Below, piece by piece: positions 37,222-45,482 of a stretch of DNA of 64,000 nucleotides. Every line of letters starts with the position of its first letter. Position 1 is the stretch's first letter. Source of the stretch: Flavobacteriaceae bacterium (GTDB lineage Bacteria > Bacteroidota > Bacteroidia > Flavobacteriales > Flavobacteriaceae); the NCBI GenBank assembly GCA_002707025.1, contig PALG01000033.1, positions 1 to 64,000 on the forward strand, in the 5' to 3' direction. A program made the translations under genes and the position numbers. Below the pieces are notes generated by a model that saw nothing but the letters and a program-made list of their open reading frames with translations, was not told where the DNA came from and ran no database searches.

Positions 37222-37269
37222 TAAAAAAAAGTGCCAATTCCAAAGTTAGTATTTTTTGGATATTGGCAC
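37222..37269 (-). terminator. Terminator of the fabH-accB-accC operon
   Basis: On the minus strand an 8 bp outer stem (GTGCCAAT/ATTGGCAC), a one-base bulge and a 6 bp inner stem (TCCAAA/TTTGGA) are followed by eight T. It lies 27 bp after the accC stop. Confidence 0.9.
37241..37248 (-). promoter_or_regulatory. -7 element of the DAO-mtgA-greA-like unit, inside the terminator hairpin
   Basis: The minus strand reads TAACTTTG, a full TAnnTTTG match, within the loop and 3' arm of the accBC terminator. The DAO start codon is 26 bp downstream. There is no other space for a promoter between the T run and the ATG. Confidence 0.5.
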
Positions 37270-37295
37270 CTATGGTACTTGTAACAATGATATTT

Positions 37296-38660
37296 CTATG
37301 CGTCGTCTTCGTTGTCTGAAGGGTCGTTCATTTTGAAATCATTCATAAAAGCCGTGGTGTAATTCCCAGCCACATAATCGGGTTCGTCCATTAACTGCCT
37401 ATGAAAAGGAATGGTCGTTTTAATTCCTTCTATTACGAATTCATCCAGCGCCCGCTTCATTTTATTGATCGCTTCATCACGCGTTTGTGCTGTGGTAATA
37501 AGCTTGGCAATCATCGAATCATAATTAGGAGGGATAATATAGCCTGCATATACATGTGTGTCTAAACGCACTCCGTGGCCTCCGGGAGCATGTAAAGTGG
37601 TTATCCTTCCCGGAGAGGGTCTAAATCCGTTATAAGGATCCTCTGCATTGATTCTGCACTCGATTGAATGTAGCTGAGGCAGGTAATTCTTTCCTGAAAT
37701 TGGAACGCCTGCGGCCACTAGTATTTGCTCACGAATCAAGTCATGATCCACCACTTGTTCGGTGATGGGATGCTCCACTTGAATCCGGGTGTTCATCTCC
37801 ATAAAATAGAAGTTTCGGTGTTTATCCACCAAAAATTCAATGGTACCAGCGCCTTCATAGTTAATATATTCTGCTGCTTTCACGGCAGCTTTCCCCATAT
37901 CTTCACGAAGTTTTTTGGTCATGAAGGGACTCGGGGTTTCCTCTGTTAATTTTTGGTGACGCCGCTGAATAGAACAGTCTCTTTCACTTAAGTGACACGC
38001 TTTTCCGGTATTATCCCCTACAATCTGAATTTCAATATGGCGGGGCTCTTCAATGAGCTTTTCCATATACATATCGTCATTCCCAAAAGCTGCTTTACTT
38101 TCTTTTCTGGCAGACTCCCACGCATCTTCCAAGTCTTCCTCTTTCCAAACGGCACGCATACCCTTTCCTCCGCCTCCAGCGCTCGCTTTCAGCATGACAG
38201 GATACCCTGTTTCCTTAGCTACTTTTTTACAAGTTTCAAAATCGGGAATAACGCCTTCGCTTCCCGGAACACAAGGAACGCCTGCGGCCTTCATGGTAGC
38301 TTTAGCCGTAGCTTTATCTCCCATTTTTTCGATCATTTCTGCGGAAGCACCAATAAATTTAATTCCGTGTTCTTCACAAATTTTTGAAAACTTCGCATTT
38401 TCTGAAAGAAATCCGTATCCTGGATGAATGGCATCGGCATTGGTAATTTCGGCTGCCGCTATGATATTCGACATTTTCAAATAACTCTCGCTACTAGGGG
38501 CCGGACCAATACAAACCGCTTCGTCTGCAAATCGAACATGAAGACTTTCTGCATCGGCAGTAGAATAAACGGCTACCGTTTTAATGCCCATCTCTTTACA
38601 GGTTCTTATTACCCGAAGGGCAATCTCACCTCTGTTCGCTATTAATATTTTTTTGAACAT
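37296..38660 (-). CDS. accC: Acetyl-CoA carboxylase biotin carboxylase subunit
   Basis: This enzyme carboxylates the biotin on AccB with bicarbonate and ATP, the first step of fatty acid synthesis. The 454 residues fit Acc[21 protein letters not shown] at the start, ATP-grasp glycine loop [10 protein letters not shown] near 163, the [11 protein letters not shown] motif and [15 protein letters not shown] (catalytic Glu and Arg). It is short and single-domain, so not a pyruvate carboxylase or a fused alpha subunit. It is the third gene of fabH-accB-accC, 65 bp after accB. Confidence 0.96.
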   Translation of the reverse strand: MFKKILIANRGEIALRVIRTCKEMGIKTVAVYSTADAESLHVRFADEAVCIGPAPSSESYLKMSNIIAAAEITNADAIHPGYGFLSENAKFSKICEEHGIKFIGASAEMIEKMGDKATAKATMKAAGVPCVPGSEGVIPDFETCKKVAKETGYPVMLKASAGGGGKGMRAVWKEEDLEDAWESARKESKAAFGNDDMYMEKLIEEPRHIEIQIVGDNTGKACHLSERDCSIQRRHQKLTEETPSPFMTKKLREDMGKAAVKAAEYINYEGAGTIEFLVDKHRNFYFMEMNTRIQVEHPITEQVVDHDLIREQILVAAGVPISGKNYLPQLHSIECRINAEDPYNGFRPSPGRITTLHAPGGHGVRLDTHVYAGYIIPPNYDSMIAKLITTAQTRDEAINKMKRALDEFVIEGIKTTIPFHRQLMDEPDYVAGNYTTAFMNDFKMNDPSDNEDDA

Positions 38661-38725
38661 ACGTTACAAATTTTCAAGCTTTTCTTTTGGGATACCCAAA
38701 AGATCCTGCTTTTTGATTTGACAAA

Positions 38726-39226
38726 TTAAGAAGGATCGATTAAAAATAACGGTTGATCAAACTCTACTGGAGAAGAATCTTCTACCAATACTTTAACAAT
38801 TTTACCAGAAACCTCACTTTCAATTTCATTGAATAGTTTCATAGCTTCAATTACGCAAAGCACATCTCCTGTAGCCACACTATCCCCTACTTCTTTAAAA
38901 GGAGGTTTGTCTGGGGAAGGTTTTCGGTAGAAAGTTCCAATAATTGGGGATTTCACAGTGAGGTATTTAGAATCCTCATTTGCTGCAGCCGGAGTAGCTT
39001 CTTTTGCTGGAGCTGCTTGCTGCGTTTCCACTGGAGCCTGTTGTGTCACCATTTGTGGATTGGAAGCTGCCATGGGTGGCAGTTGTTGAATGTAAGTAGT
39101 TTCGGATTTATCTTTTTCGGAACCCGTTCTAATAGTAATTTTTACATCTTCAGTTTCTAGTTTTACTTCACTAGCGCCAGATTTGGCTACAAACTTGATT
39201 AGATTTTGAATGTCCTTTAAGTCCAT
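38726..39226 (-). CDS. accB: Acetyl-CoA carboxylase biotin carboxyl carrier protein
   Basis: This small carrier holds the biotin that moves CO2 between AccC and the carboxyltransferase. The 166 residues have an N-terminal domain (DIQNLIKFVAKSGASEVKLET), a Pro/Ala/Gln-rich linker (~48-85) and the C-terminal biotinyl domain with biotinylated Lys130 in EAMKLFNEIESE. The characteristic thumb region precedes it (PSPDKPPFKEVGDSV). It lies 28 bp after fabH and 65 bp before accC, a typical Bacteroidota fatty-acid operon. Confidence 0.96.
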   Translation of the reverse strand: MDLKDIQNLIKFVAKSGASEVKLETEDVKITIRTGSEKDKSETTYIQQLPPMAASNPQMVTQQAPVETQQAAPAKEATPAAANEDSKYLTVKSPIIGTFYRKPSPDKPPFKEVGDSVATGDVLCVIEAMKLFNEIESEVSGKIVKVLVEDSSPVEFDQPLFLIDPS

Positions 39227-39254
39227 ATTGTTATCGTCTTTAATTGGTCGTTTT

Positions 39255-40250
39255 TTATGAATTATATGCCCACTTTAAATACACTGCCCCCCATGTAAAT
39301 CCGCCGCCAAAAGCAGCGAATACAAGGTTGTCCCCTTTTTTAAGTTGATTTTCGTAATCTACGAGGCATAAAGGCAACGTAGCAGAAGTTGTATTACCGT
39401 ATTTATGAATATTCATCATTACTTTCTCCTCGGGAAGTCCCATTCTATTGGCCGCAGCATCTATAATTCGCTTATTGGCTTGGTGTGGAACGAGCCATTG
39501 CACATCGTCGCCCACGAGGTTATTTCTATCCATCACCTTAGCACAGACATCGGCCATGTTGGAAACCGCAAATTTGAACACGGTTTTTCCATCCTGAAAC
39601 ACATAGTGTTGCTTATTCTCCACTGTTTCATGAGAAGCAGGAAGCAGTGATCCACCTGCATCGATTTTTAAATGGTTTCTGCCAATTCCATCAGATCGAA
39701 GGAATTCATCTTTCAGCCCTAAGCCTTCTTCATTGGGTTCGAAGAGCACAGCACCTCCTCCGTCTCCAAAAATAATACAGGTAGTACGGTCTTTATAATC
39801 AATAATTGAAGACATTTTATCGGCCCCTAAAAGTAGTACCTTTTTATACTTCCCGGATTCAATGTATCGGGCAGCGGTAGACATTCCGTATAGAAAACTG
39901 GAACAAGCCGCCACCAAATCAAAAGAAAAAGCGTTTACAGCACCAATTTTACTGGCTACGTAAACGCCTGTGGAAGCCACGGGCATATCGGGTGTGGCAG
40001 TTGCCATAATCACCAAATCGATTTCTTCTGGATTCACGTCATGTTTCTGGATAAGGTTTTCAGCAGCTTGAATGGCCAAATATGATGTTCCTTTATCGTG
40101 ATCCTTTAAAATCCTACGCTCTTTAATTCCGGTTCTGGTAGTAATCCATTCATCGGTGGTATCTACCATCGTTTCCAGAATTTTGTTGGTAAGCACATAC
40201 TCTGGCACGTATCCTCCTACAGCGGTAATGGCAGCTGTAATTTTTGTCAT
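39255..40250 (-). CDS. fabH: 3-oxoacyl-ACP synthase III
   Basis: KAS III condenses acetyl-CoA with malonyl-ACP to begin fatty acid elongation. The 331 residues show the catalytic triad: Cys116 in DLVAACSSFLYG, His256 in VPHQANKRII, and Asn286 in HKYGNTTSATLP. The family's RTGIKERR segment, which binds CoA, lies near 39-46. It is the first gene of the fabH-accB-accC unit, and an inverted repeat sits about 104-118 bp upstream of the start codon. Many flavobacteria carry more than one FabH-like gene, so chain-length preference is unknown. Confidence 0.95.
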   Translation of the reverse strand: MTKITAAITAVGGYVPEYVLTNKILETMVDTTDEWITTRTGIKERRILKDHDKGTSYLAIQAAENLIQKHDVNPEEIDLVIMATATPDMPVASTGVYVASKIGAVNAFSFDLVAACSSFLYGMSTAARYIESGKYKKVLLLGADKMSSIIDYKDRTTCIIFGDGGGAVLFEPNEEGLGLKDEFLRSDGIGRNHLKIDAGGSLLPASHETVENKQHYVFQDGKTVFKFAVSNMADVCAKVMDRNNLVGDDVQWLVPHQANKRIIDAAANRMGLPEEKVMMNIHKYGNTTSATLPLCLVDYENQLKKGDNLVFAAFGGGFTWGAVYLKWAYNS

Positions 40251-40353
40251 AAGGAGATGAATTTAAAATTCTTAAGTGAAGATCCAAAAACCTTCAAATT
40301 GATTGGAAAAGTACTAAAATTTAATCAAAAAGGCTCTTAAAAGATATTGTTTT

Positions 40354-40368
40354 TGCTAAATTTTAGCA
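40354..40368. repeat. Inverted repeat upstream of fabH
   Basis: tgctaaa-t-tttagca is a perfect 7 bp inverted repeat with a 1 nt centre, between the rpmF terminator and the fabH start. It could be an operator for a fatty-acid regulator, but I see no second copy. Confidence 0.4.
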
Positions 40369-40372
40369 TAAC

Positions 40373-40407
40373 AAAAAACTCTCACTTCCTTGTGGGCGTG
40401 AGAGTTT
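40373..40407 (-). terminator. Terminator of the yceD-rpmF operon
   Basis: On the minus strand AAACTCTCAC pairs with GTGAGAGTTT around a 12 nt loop and is followed by a T run. It lies 23 bp after rpmF. Confidence 0.9.
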
Positions 40408-40429
40408 CTGATAACTTTTTACTTAAGGT

Positions 40430-40627
40430 TTAAGCTTCAACTTCTTCTGCTGAATCAATTACAACTTGACCTTTGTAATATAATTTTCCTTCATGCCAAT
40501 GTGCTCTGTGGAACAAATGTGCCTCTCCAGTGGTTGGGTCTGTAGCAATTTGAGGTACAGAAGCTTTGTAATGGGTTCTTCTTTTATCTCTTCTTGTTTT
40601 TGAGATTTTTCTCTTAGGATGTGCCAT
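40430..40627 (-). CDS. rpmF: 50S ribosomal protein L32
   Basis: A 65-residue structural protein of the large ribosomal subunit. The basic N terminus [20 protein letters not shown] is the L32 hallmark, followed by the HRAHW...[11 protein letters not shown] segment. No zinc-binding cysteines are present. It follows yceD (DUF177) by 9 bp, the conserved yceD-rpmF-fabH gene order known from many bacteria, although a terminator separates rpmF from fabH here. Confidence 0.97.
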   Translation of the reverse strand: MAHPKRKISKTRRDKRRTHYKASVPQIATDPTTGEAHLFHRAHWHEGKLYYKGQVVIDSAEEVEA

Positions 40628-40636
40628 GGCTCAATA

Positions 40637-41173
40637 TTATTTGTCCGTTAATAGTTTTTTTAAATTGTCCCATCTAGGATCGGTTTCAGAATTTTCTGAG
40701 TCTTCGCTCCCGTCTGGGGTAAGTTCTTCCAATTTATCGAGTATTTCAGATTTCAACGATCCATCTTCTACACCAGGATGTACCCGCTTTGCAGGAACAG
40801 CCAGCACAATAGATTCATAAATATATTGCTGAATATTTACTTCATGGGCGCCATGAGGAAGAATTAAAATGTCTTCATTTTCATCGTTATAAACTTCTCC
40901 AAACTTAACCACAAAATGGTAGTCACCATTTATTTGTTGGTCGTAGGGCTCATTAGTAACATCACAATTTACATTTACAGTACCTGAAAAATTTAAGGTG
41001 AACTCCAGCAAAGTGGTTTTTTTATTTAATAAAACATCCAGTTTTACTTGAGCGTCGTTAAACTCATCATACTCAAAATAGGCAAAGAACGTATTGGTTA
41101 TTTCAAAATCGAAATGGTGTTCTCCTAGCTTCAACCCCGTAAATGGGATTGTATATTCTTTCATTTCCTTCAT
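40637..41173 (-). CDS. yceD: DUF177 (YceD-type) protein
   Basis: This 178-residue protein belongs to DUF177/YceD, linked to 23S rRNA maturation in other organisms. The start (KEYTIPFTGLKLGEHHF) and the central GTVNVNCDVTNEPYDQ stretch are typical; the usual cysteine pair is reduced to one Cys. The frame stays open to 41221, but that TTG overlaps the -7 box, so I take the ATG at 41173 (an ATG at 41164 is equally possible). It is followed by rpmF after 9 bp, which supports the call. Confidence 0.85.
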   Translation of the reverse strand: MKEMKEYTIPFTGLKLGEHHFDFEITNTFFAYFEYDEFNDAQVKLDVLLNKKTTLLEFTLNFSGTVNVNCDVTNEPYDQQINGDYHFVVKFGEVYNDENEDILILPHGAHEVNIQQYIYESIVLAVPAKRVHPGVEDGSLKSEILDKLEELTPDGSEDSENSETDPRWDNLKKLLTDK

Positions 41174-41218
41174 AATCACACCAATATTATACATTATGCC
41201 TTCCGAAAAAGGCGGTGG

Positions 41219-41226
41219 CAAAGATA
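41219..41226 (-). promoter_or_regulatory. -7 promoter element of yceD-rpmF
   Basis: The minus strand reads TATCTTTG, a full consensus match, 45 bp upstream of the chosen yceD start. Confidence 0.6.
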
Positions 41227-41257
41227 GAAAATTATTTTATACTGCCTATCTTAAATT

Positions 41258-42319
41258 TTATTTCTTTTTTGATTCTCTTTTCTTTGAATTTTTCTTCAAG
41301 GGATTGCTTGCATATTTTTGATATTCTTCCCTTTTCTTATAAATACTCAATGCCGCAAAAACAGCCTCCTTAAAAGATTCTTCATTGGCTTTGTTTTGCC
41401 CAGCTACTTCAAAGGCTGTTCCATGGTCTGGGGAAGTGCGAATTCTGTTTAACCCTGCTGTATAATTGACCCCTTTCCCAAAAGCCAAGGTTTTAAAAGG
41501 AACCAGTCCTTGGTCATGATAAGAGGCAATAATGGCATCGAAGTTTTTATAGTTCCCTGAACCAAAAAAACTATCTGCAGAATAAGGACCGTAAACTAGT
41601 TTTCCCGTTTTCCTTATGTCTTCCAATGTAGGCCGAAGCACTTCGTCATCTTCTTTCCCTATTACCCCATTATCTCCCGTGTGAGGATTAATGCCAAGAA
41701 CAGCTATCTTGGGTTTGATGACCCCAAAATCCTGTATTAAGGTTTGGTAAATTGTATTTATTTTTTTCTGTATGACTTCTGGTGTAATATTGTTGGAAAC
41801 CTCCTTCACAGGAACATGGTCTGTTAAAAGTCCAACTTTTAATTCGTCGGAAATCATTAGCATCAAACTGTCCCCTTTTAGTTCTTTAGCCAAATAATCG
41901 GTATGCCCTGGGAAGTTGAAAGTCACAGACTGTACATTGCTTTTATGGATGGGTGCCGTTACCAAAACATCTATTTTTTCAGTTTTAAGTGCCGCTACGG
42001 CAGCTTTTAACGATTTGATTGCGTAGGCCCCAGCGTCAGGATCTTCTTTTCCGAAGTGTACTTCCACATTTTCCTTCCATACGTTTAGCACATTAATCTT
42101 TTTGTGCAAGGCATCTTCAGGTTTATCGATTCCATGAAAGTTGATCTCCAACCCGTATTGTTTTTTGTAAAACGACATAAGTTTTACTGAAGCAAATAGG
42201 ATCGGGGTACAAAAATCCAACATTCGGGCATCTTCAAAGGTTTTTAACACTACTTCGCTACCTATACCATTCAAATCTCCTATGGAAATCCCAACAATTA
42301 TTTTTTCTTTTTTACCCAT
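41258..42319 (-). CDS. pdxA: 4-hydroxythreonine-4-phosphate dehydrogenase
   Basis: This NAD-dependent enzyme acts in the DXP-dependent pyridoxal 5'-phosphate pathway. The 353 residues start at ATG 42319 (MGKKEKIIVGIS); the TTG at 42325 adds only two residues. Motifs include GISIGDLNGIGSEVV at the N terminus, the metal-site His in FPGHTDYLA, the DHVPVKEV segment, and ASYHDQGLVPFKTLAF with another metal His. pdxJ is not nearby. It is transcribed divergently from ribE, and the intervening ~50 bp holds a -7 box for ribE. Confidence 0.95.
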   Translation of the reverse strand: MGKKEKIIVGISIGDLNGIGSEVVLKTFEDARMLDFCTPILFASVKLMSFYKKQYGLEINFHGIDKPEDALHKKINVLNVWKENVEVHFGKEDPDAGAYAIKSLKAAVAALKTEKIDVLVTAPIHKSNVQSVTFNFPGHTDYLAKELKGDSLMLMISDELKVGLLTDHVPVKEVSNNITPEVIQKKINTIYQTLIQDFGVIKPKIAVLGINPHTGDNGVIGKEDDEVLRPTLEDIRKTGKLVYGPYSADSFFGSGNYKNFDAIIASYHDQGLVPFKTLAFGKGVNYTAGLNRIRTSPDHGTAFEVAGQNKANEESFKEAVFAALSIYKKREEYQKYASNPLKKNSKKRESKKK

Positions 42320-42336
42320 AAACAATCTTGCCGTAT

Positions 42337-42344
42337 TATTTTTG
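42337..42344 (+). promoter_or_regulatory. -7 promoter element of ribE
   Basis: TATTTTTG, a TAnnTTTG match, lies 26 bp before the ribE start codon. No FMN riboswitch structure is visible upstream. Confidence 0.5.
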
Positions 42345-42370
42345 TACTACAAAAGTAATTAATTGAACGC

Positions 42371-42961
42371 ATGTTTACAGGAATAGTTGAAACGATTGGC
42401 GAAATAATTTCCCTACAAAAGGAACAAGACAACCTCCATATCACCTTAAAAAGTGATTTTACAAACGAATTGCGTATCGACCAAAGTGTGGCTCACAATG
42501 GTGTTTGCCTTACTGTGGTAGCGATAGAGGAAGACCTATTTACCGTAACTGCTATCAAAGAAACACTTCAAAAAACCAATTTGGGAGACTTCCAAGTAGG
42601 AGATGCTGTAAATCTTGAAAGGGCCATGAAGTTGGGTGACCGACTGGACGGTCATATGGTACAAGGCCATGTAGATCAAACGGCGATCTGCAAACAGGTT
42701 TCAGAAACGGAAGGCAGTTGGTTATTTTCTTTTGAATATGATCCTGCACTGGGAAATGTAACCATTGAAAAAGGTTCCATTACCGTAAATGGGGTAAGTT
42801 TAACCGTGGTAAATTCCAAAAAAGGAGGGTTTAGCGTCGCTATTATACCTTATACCTTTGAAAATACGAACTTTAAAAAGCTACAAAAAGGAAGTAGGGT
42901 AAACCTAGAATTTGATATGATTGGGAAGTATTTGAAAAGACTTTCGGAGAACTATTTGTAG
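42371..42961 (+). CDS. ribE: Riboflavin synthase
   Basis: This enzyme dismutates two molecules of 6,7-dimethyl-8-ribityllumazine to riboflavin. The 196 residues comprise two similar lumazine-binding barrels: MFTGIVETIGEI to about residue 95, with NGVCLTVV, and a second with NGVSLTVV near 140. MVQGHVDQ lies at the junction. The other rib genes are elsewhere. It overlaps the convergent small-membrane-protein gene by 10 bp at the 3' ends. Confidence 0.96.
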   Translation: MFTGIVETIGEIISLQKEQDNLHITLKSDFTNELRIDQSVAHNGVCLTVVAIEEDLFTVTAIKETLQKTNLGDFQVGDAVNLERAMKLGDRLDGHMVQGHVDQTAICKQVSETEGSWLFSFEYDPALGNVTIEKGSITVNGVSLTVVNSKKGGFSVAIIPYTFENTNFKKLQKGSRVNLEFDMIGKYLKRLSENYL

Positions 42962-43170
42962 CTTTTTTTAAGCTTTAAAATATAGTACAAACCGAATATA
43001 ACGCCCACAATAACAAGTAAATAAATACTGGAGTCAATAGGAAGCTCTATGGGAGTTCTTTGGGGTGGAGGAGGTGGGCTTGAAGAAGCAGAAGGACTCT
43101 GCCCAAGCATAAGGGAACTGCTCAAGAAGAACAGTAGTGCGGTTATTTTTGTTACGATTTGGGGTCGCAT
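42952..43170 (-). CDS. Small exported protein resembling PID-CTERM sorting substrates
   Basis: The 72-residue protein has a Sec signal peptide (ITALLFFLSSSLMLGQ), a stretch rich in Ser and Pro (SPSASSSPPPPPQRTP) and a C-terminal PID motif followed by a hydrophobic helix and basic residues (LPIDSSIYLLVIVGVIFGLYYILKLKKS, shown here split at the helix). This PID, hydrophobic, basic pattern matches what I recall of PID-CTERM tails of Flavobacteriaceae, which are thought to be recognised by an exosortase-like enzyme. No such enzyme is in the window. It overlaps ribE by 10 bp. Confidence 0.7.
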   Translation of the reverse strand: MRPQIVTKITALLFFLSSSLMLGQSPSASSSPPPPPQRTPIELPIDSSIYLLVIVGVIFGLYYILKLKKSYK

Positions 43171-43280
43171 ATGTGGCGTCTAAAGTAATAATTTTTTTTA
43201 AACAACAAACAAAAAAGCTTATTATCAACAAATTATTAACCAAAATTTAATTGAAAAATTGTCTTTTGGTCTTACAAATG

Positions 43281-43354
43281 TGGTCCCACTTGGGCTCGAA
43301 CCAAGGACCCCCTGATTATGAGTCAGGTGCTCTAACCAGCTGAGCTATGGGACC
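43281..43354 (-). tRNA. tRNA with CAT anticodon (elongator Met or lysidine-modified Ile)
   Basis: The 74 nt minus-strand cloverleaf has a perfect acceptor stem (GGTCCCA/TGGGACC), a D-arm region TAGCTCAGCTGG, anticodon stem CCTGA/TCAGG with loop CTCATAA (anticodon CAT), and a TTCGAGC T loop. The three G-C pairs that mark initiator tRNA-Met are absent. Elongator Met and isoleucine (AUA, via lysidine) cannot be separated by eye. Confidence 0.93.
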
Positions 43355-43402
43355 CAAAATAAGCTGCAAATGTAAAACACTTTATGTTATACTGCAAAAC
43401 AT

Positions 43403-43810
43403 TTATTCATTGTTTCGCTCTTGGCAAAGTTCTACTAGAACCCCTCGTGTGGATTTTGGATGTAAAAAAACCACCCACTTATTGTCGGCCCCTTTCTTGG
43501 GCTCTTCATTTAAAACAGTAAATCCTTCTTTTTTTAAACGAGTAACTTCGGCTTTAATATTAGTTACGGAAAAAGCGATGTGATGGATTCCCTCGCCCTT
43601 TTTTTCTATGAATTTGGCAATAGCACTCTCTGGCTTGGTAGCTTCCAAAAGCTCTATTTTGCTCTCCCCACATTTAAAAAAGGAGGTCATGACTCCTTCA
43701 GAAGCCACTTCTTCCATCTTATAAGGTGCGACTCCTAATAACTTTTCATAAACAGTATTGGCCGATTTCAAGTCTTTTACTGCAATACCAAGGTGTTCAA
43801 TTTTATCCAT
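43403..43810 (-). CDS. mce: Methylmalonyl-CoA epimerase
   Basis: This VOC-superfamily enzyme interconverts (R)- and (S)-methylmalonyl-CoA, linking propionate with succinyl-CoA. The 135 residues carry MDKIEHLGIAVKDLKSA (metal His7), EGIHHIAFSVTNI with a second metal His, and the C-terminal FLHPKSTRGVLVELCQ with the metal Glu. Length and motif order are typical. Methylmalonyl-CoA mutase genes are not adjacent. It is a probable single-gene unit. Confidence 0.94.
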   Translation of the reverse strand: MDKIEHLGIAVKDLKSANTVYEKLLGVAPYKMEEVASEGVMTSFFKCGESKIELLEATKPESAIAKFIEKKGEGIHHIAFSVTNIKAEVTRLKKEGFTVLNEEPKKGADNKWVVFLHPKSTRGVLVELCQERNNE

Positions 43811-43868
43811 TAACTCATTTTTAGCACTTCAAAAATAAGAAATTAACGGCTTTCAGCGCTATTTGTTA

Positions 43869-43876
43869 TATTTTTG
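43869..43876 (+). promoter_or_regulatory. -7 promoter element of rbfA (leaderless arrangement)
   Basis: TATTTTTG matches the -7 consensus and ends 4 nt before the rbfA ATG at 43881. This again suggests transcription starting at the start codon. Confidence 0.65.
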
Positions 43877-43880
43877 CAGT

Positions 43881-44276
43881 ATGGAAGAAAGTAATAGACA
43901 GAAAAAAATTTCAGGGGTGCTTCAAAAAGATCTTGCTTCAGTTCTACAAAAATTACTGAAGGCAAGTGGGCAAACCGGAATTATCGTTTCGGTATCGAAA
44001 GTAGCGGTTACGGTAGATCTTTCCGTGGCAAAAGTGTATGTAAGTGTTTTCCCTTCAGAAAAAGCTACAAAAATTGTTGGCGAATTGAATGAGCTAAAGC
44101 CTAAAATAAAGCATGAAATCGCCCAACTAACCAAGCACCAACTTCGGAAAATGCCCGACCTCAGCTTTTATAATGATGACACACTAGATTATATTGAAAA
44201 AATTGAAGATGCCTTTAAAGGTTCCCAAAACCCCATTAAAGATCCTAGCCTGCTAGATAAAAGGAAAAAACAATAG
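43881..44276 (+). CDS. rbfA: 30S ribosome-binding factor RbfA
   Basis: RbfA helps mature 16S rRNA and the 30S subunit. The 131 residues start MEESNRQKKISGVLQKDLASVLQ and show the family's KH-like pattern: VTVSKVAVTVDLSVAKVYVSVF in the middle and LRKMPDLSFYNDDTLDYIEKIE near the end. A frame open upstream to 43863 is ignored because it overlaps the -7 box. The permease gene starts 4 bp after its stop. Confidence 0.94.
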   Translation: MEESNRQKKISGVLQKDLASVLQKLLKASGQTGIIVSVSKVAVTVDLSVAKVYVSVFPSEKATKIVGELNELKPKIKHEIAQLTKHQLRKMPDLSFYNDDTLDYIEKIEDAFKGSQNPIKDPSLLDKRKKQ

Positions 44277-44279
44277 TTT

Positions 44280-45482
44280 GTGAATCACTCCCTCTACATT
44301 GCAAAGCGCTATTTATTTTCCAAAAGCCATAAAAATGCAGTGAATATTATTTCGCGAATAGCGGTGGGAGCGGTTATTTTAGGGTCTATGGCCCTCTTTG
44401 TGGTTTTGTCTGGTTTTGCTGGTTTAAAAGACTTTGCCTTAGCGTATACCAATGTTTTTGATAGTGACCTAAAAGTGGCTCCTGCCATTGGAAAAACATT
44501 CGCGTTATCCCCCAAACAGCTGCAGGAAATTGAAAATATAGAGGGTGTCGTAGCAGTTTCCGAAATTGTAGAAGATCGGATCTTTGTTCGGTATAATGAC
44601 AAAAACCATATTGCTTACCTTAAAGGAGTAGATGAAAATTTTTATAAAATTACTCCTTCTGATAGTTTATTATTTCTAGGTGAATGGTTGAAACCCAACT
44701 TGGGAGAAGTCGTGATTGGGTTTGGCATTTCCGCAAAATTATCGGTAGGTGCAAGGGATTATACGAACCTTATCGAGCTTTATGCCCCTAAACCCGGCAA
44801 AGGACAAATAAATATGATTGACCCTTCTTCAGCATTTGCCACAGAGAAAGTCGTAGCCTCGGGAATCTACCAAATCAATGAAGAATTGAATGCGAAGTAT
44901 GTATTTTCAGACTTAGAGACAGCGCGCAATTTGTTAAGTGTGGACAGTACTTCCGTAAGCTATTTAGAGTTTAAATTGGCCCCCAACACCCAAGAAGCTA
45001 CTGTTGTTTCTGAGCTAGAAACCATTATTCCTGATACCATTGTGGCCAAAAATAGAATGCAGCAAAACGATGCCTTATATAAAATGTTGAACTCGGAAAA
45101 CCTGTTTACTTATTTGTTCGTGAGTTTGATTGCCGCCATTGCCATTTTTAACCTCGCGGGGACCATTATCATGATTATCCTAGAAAAAAGGGGGAATATT
45201 AAAACCCTTTATTTTATGGGACTTACCATAAAAGAAGTGCGGAAAATCTTTTTTTACAACGGATTTTTAATGACCCTTATAGGAACCCTCATTGGGCTGG
45301 TACTTGGCATCATTTTAGTCTTGCTTCAAATGCAATATGGATTTGTTCCCATAGGAAATCTTCCTTATCCCGTAAAGTTTAAATTGCTGAATGTCTTCAT
45401 AGTGTTGGCTACCATTTTATTTTTGGGCGGGATTGCCTCAAAGGTAGCCTCCATGAGAGTTTCTGAAAAGCTTTTGTCTTAA
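44280..45482 (+). CDS. FtsX-like ABC permease (LolC/LolE type)
   Basis: This inner-membrane protein has 400 residues. One transmembrane helix lies at about 25-45 (ISRIAVGAVILGSMALFVVLSGFAG), a large periplasmic MacB-type domain (~50-270) follows, then three C-terminal helices (FTYLFVSLIAAIAIFNLAGTI, FLMTLIGTLIGLVLGIIL, LNVFIVLATILFLGGI). The ATPase partner is not adjacent. By topology it resembles the lipoprotein-exporting LolC/LolE permeases. It probably starts with GTG at 44280, the first start after the rbfA stop. It overlaps convergent dusB by 4 bp through a shared TTAA. Confidence 0.87.
   Translation: MNHSLYIAKRYLFSKSHKNAVNIISRIAVGAVILGSMALFVVLSGFAGLKDFALAYTNVFDSDLKVAPAIGKTFALSPKQLQEIENIEGVVAVSEIVEDRIFVRYNDKNHIAYLKGVDENFYKITPSDSLLFLGEWLKPNLGEVVIGFGISAKLSVGARDYTNLIELYAPKPGKGQINMIDPSSAFATEKVVASGIYQINEELNAKYVFSDLETARNLLSVDSTSVSYLEFKLAPNTQEATVVSELETIIPDTIVAKNRMQQNDALYKMLNSENLFTYLFVSLIAAIAIFNLAGTIIMIILEKRGNIKTLYFMGLTIKEVRKIFFYNGFLMTLIGTLIGLVLGIILVLLQMQYGFVPIGNLPYPVKFKLLNVFIVLATILFLGGIASKVASMRVSEKLLS

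Noticed and set aside
43281-43354. Initiator tRNA-Met
   Set aside because: The anticodon stem lacks the three consecutive G-C pairs of initiator tRNAs.
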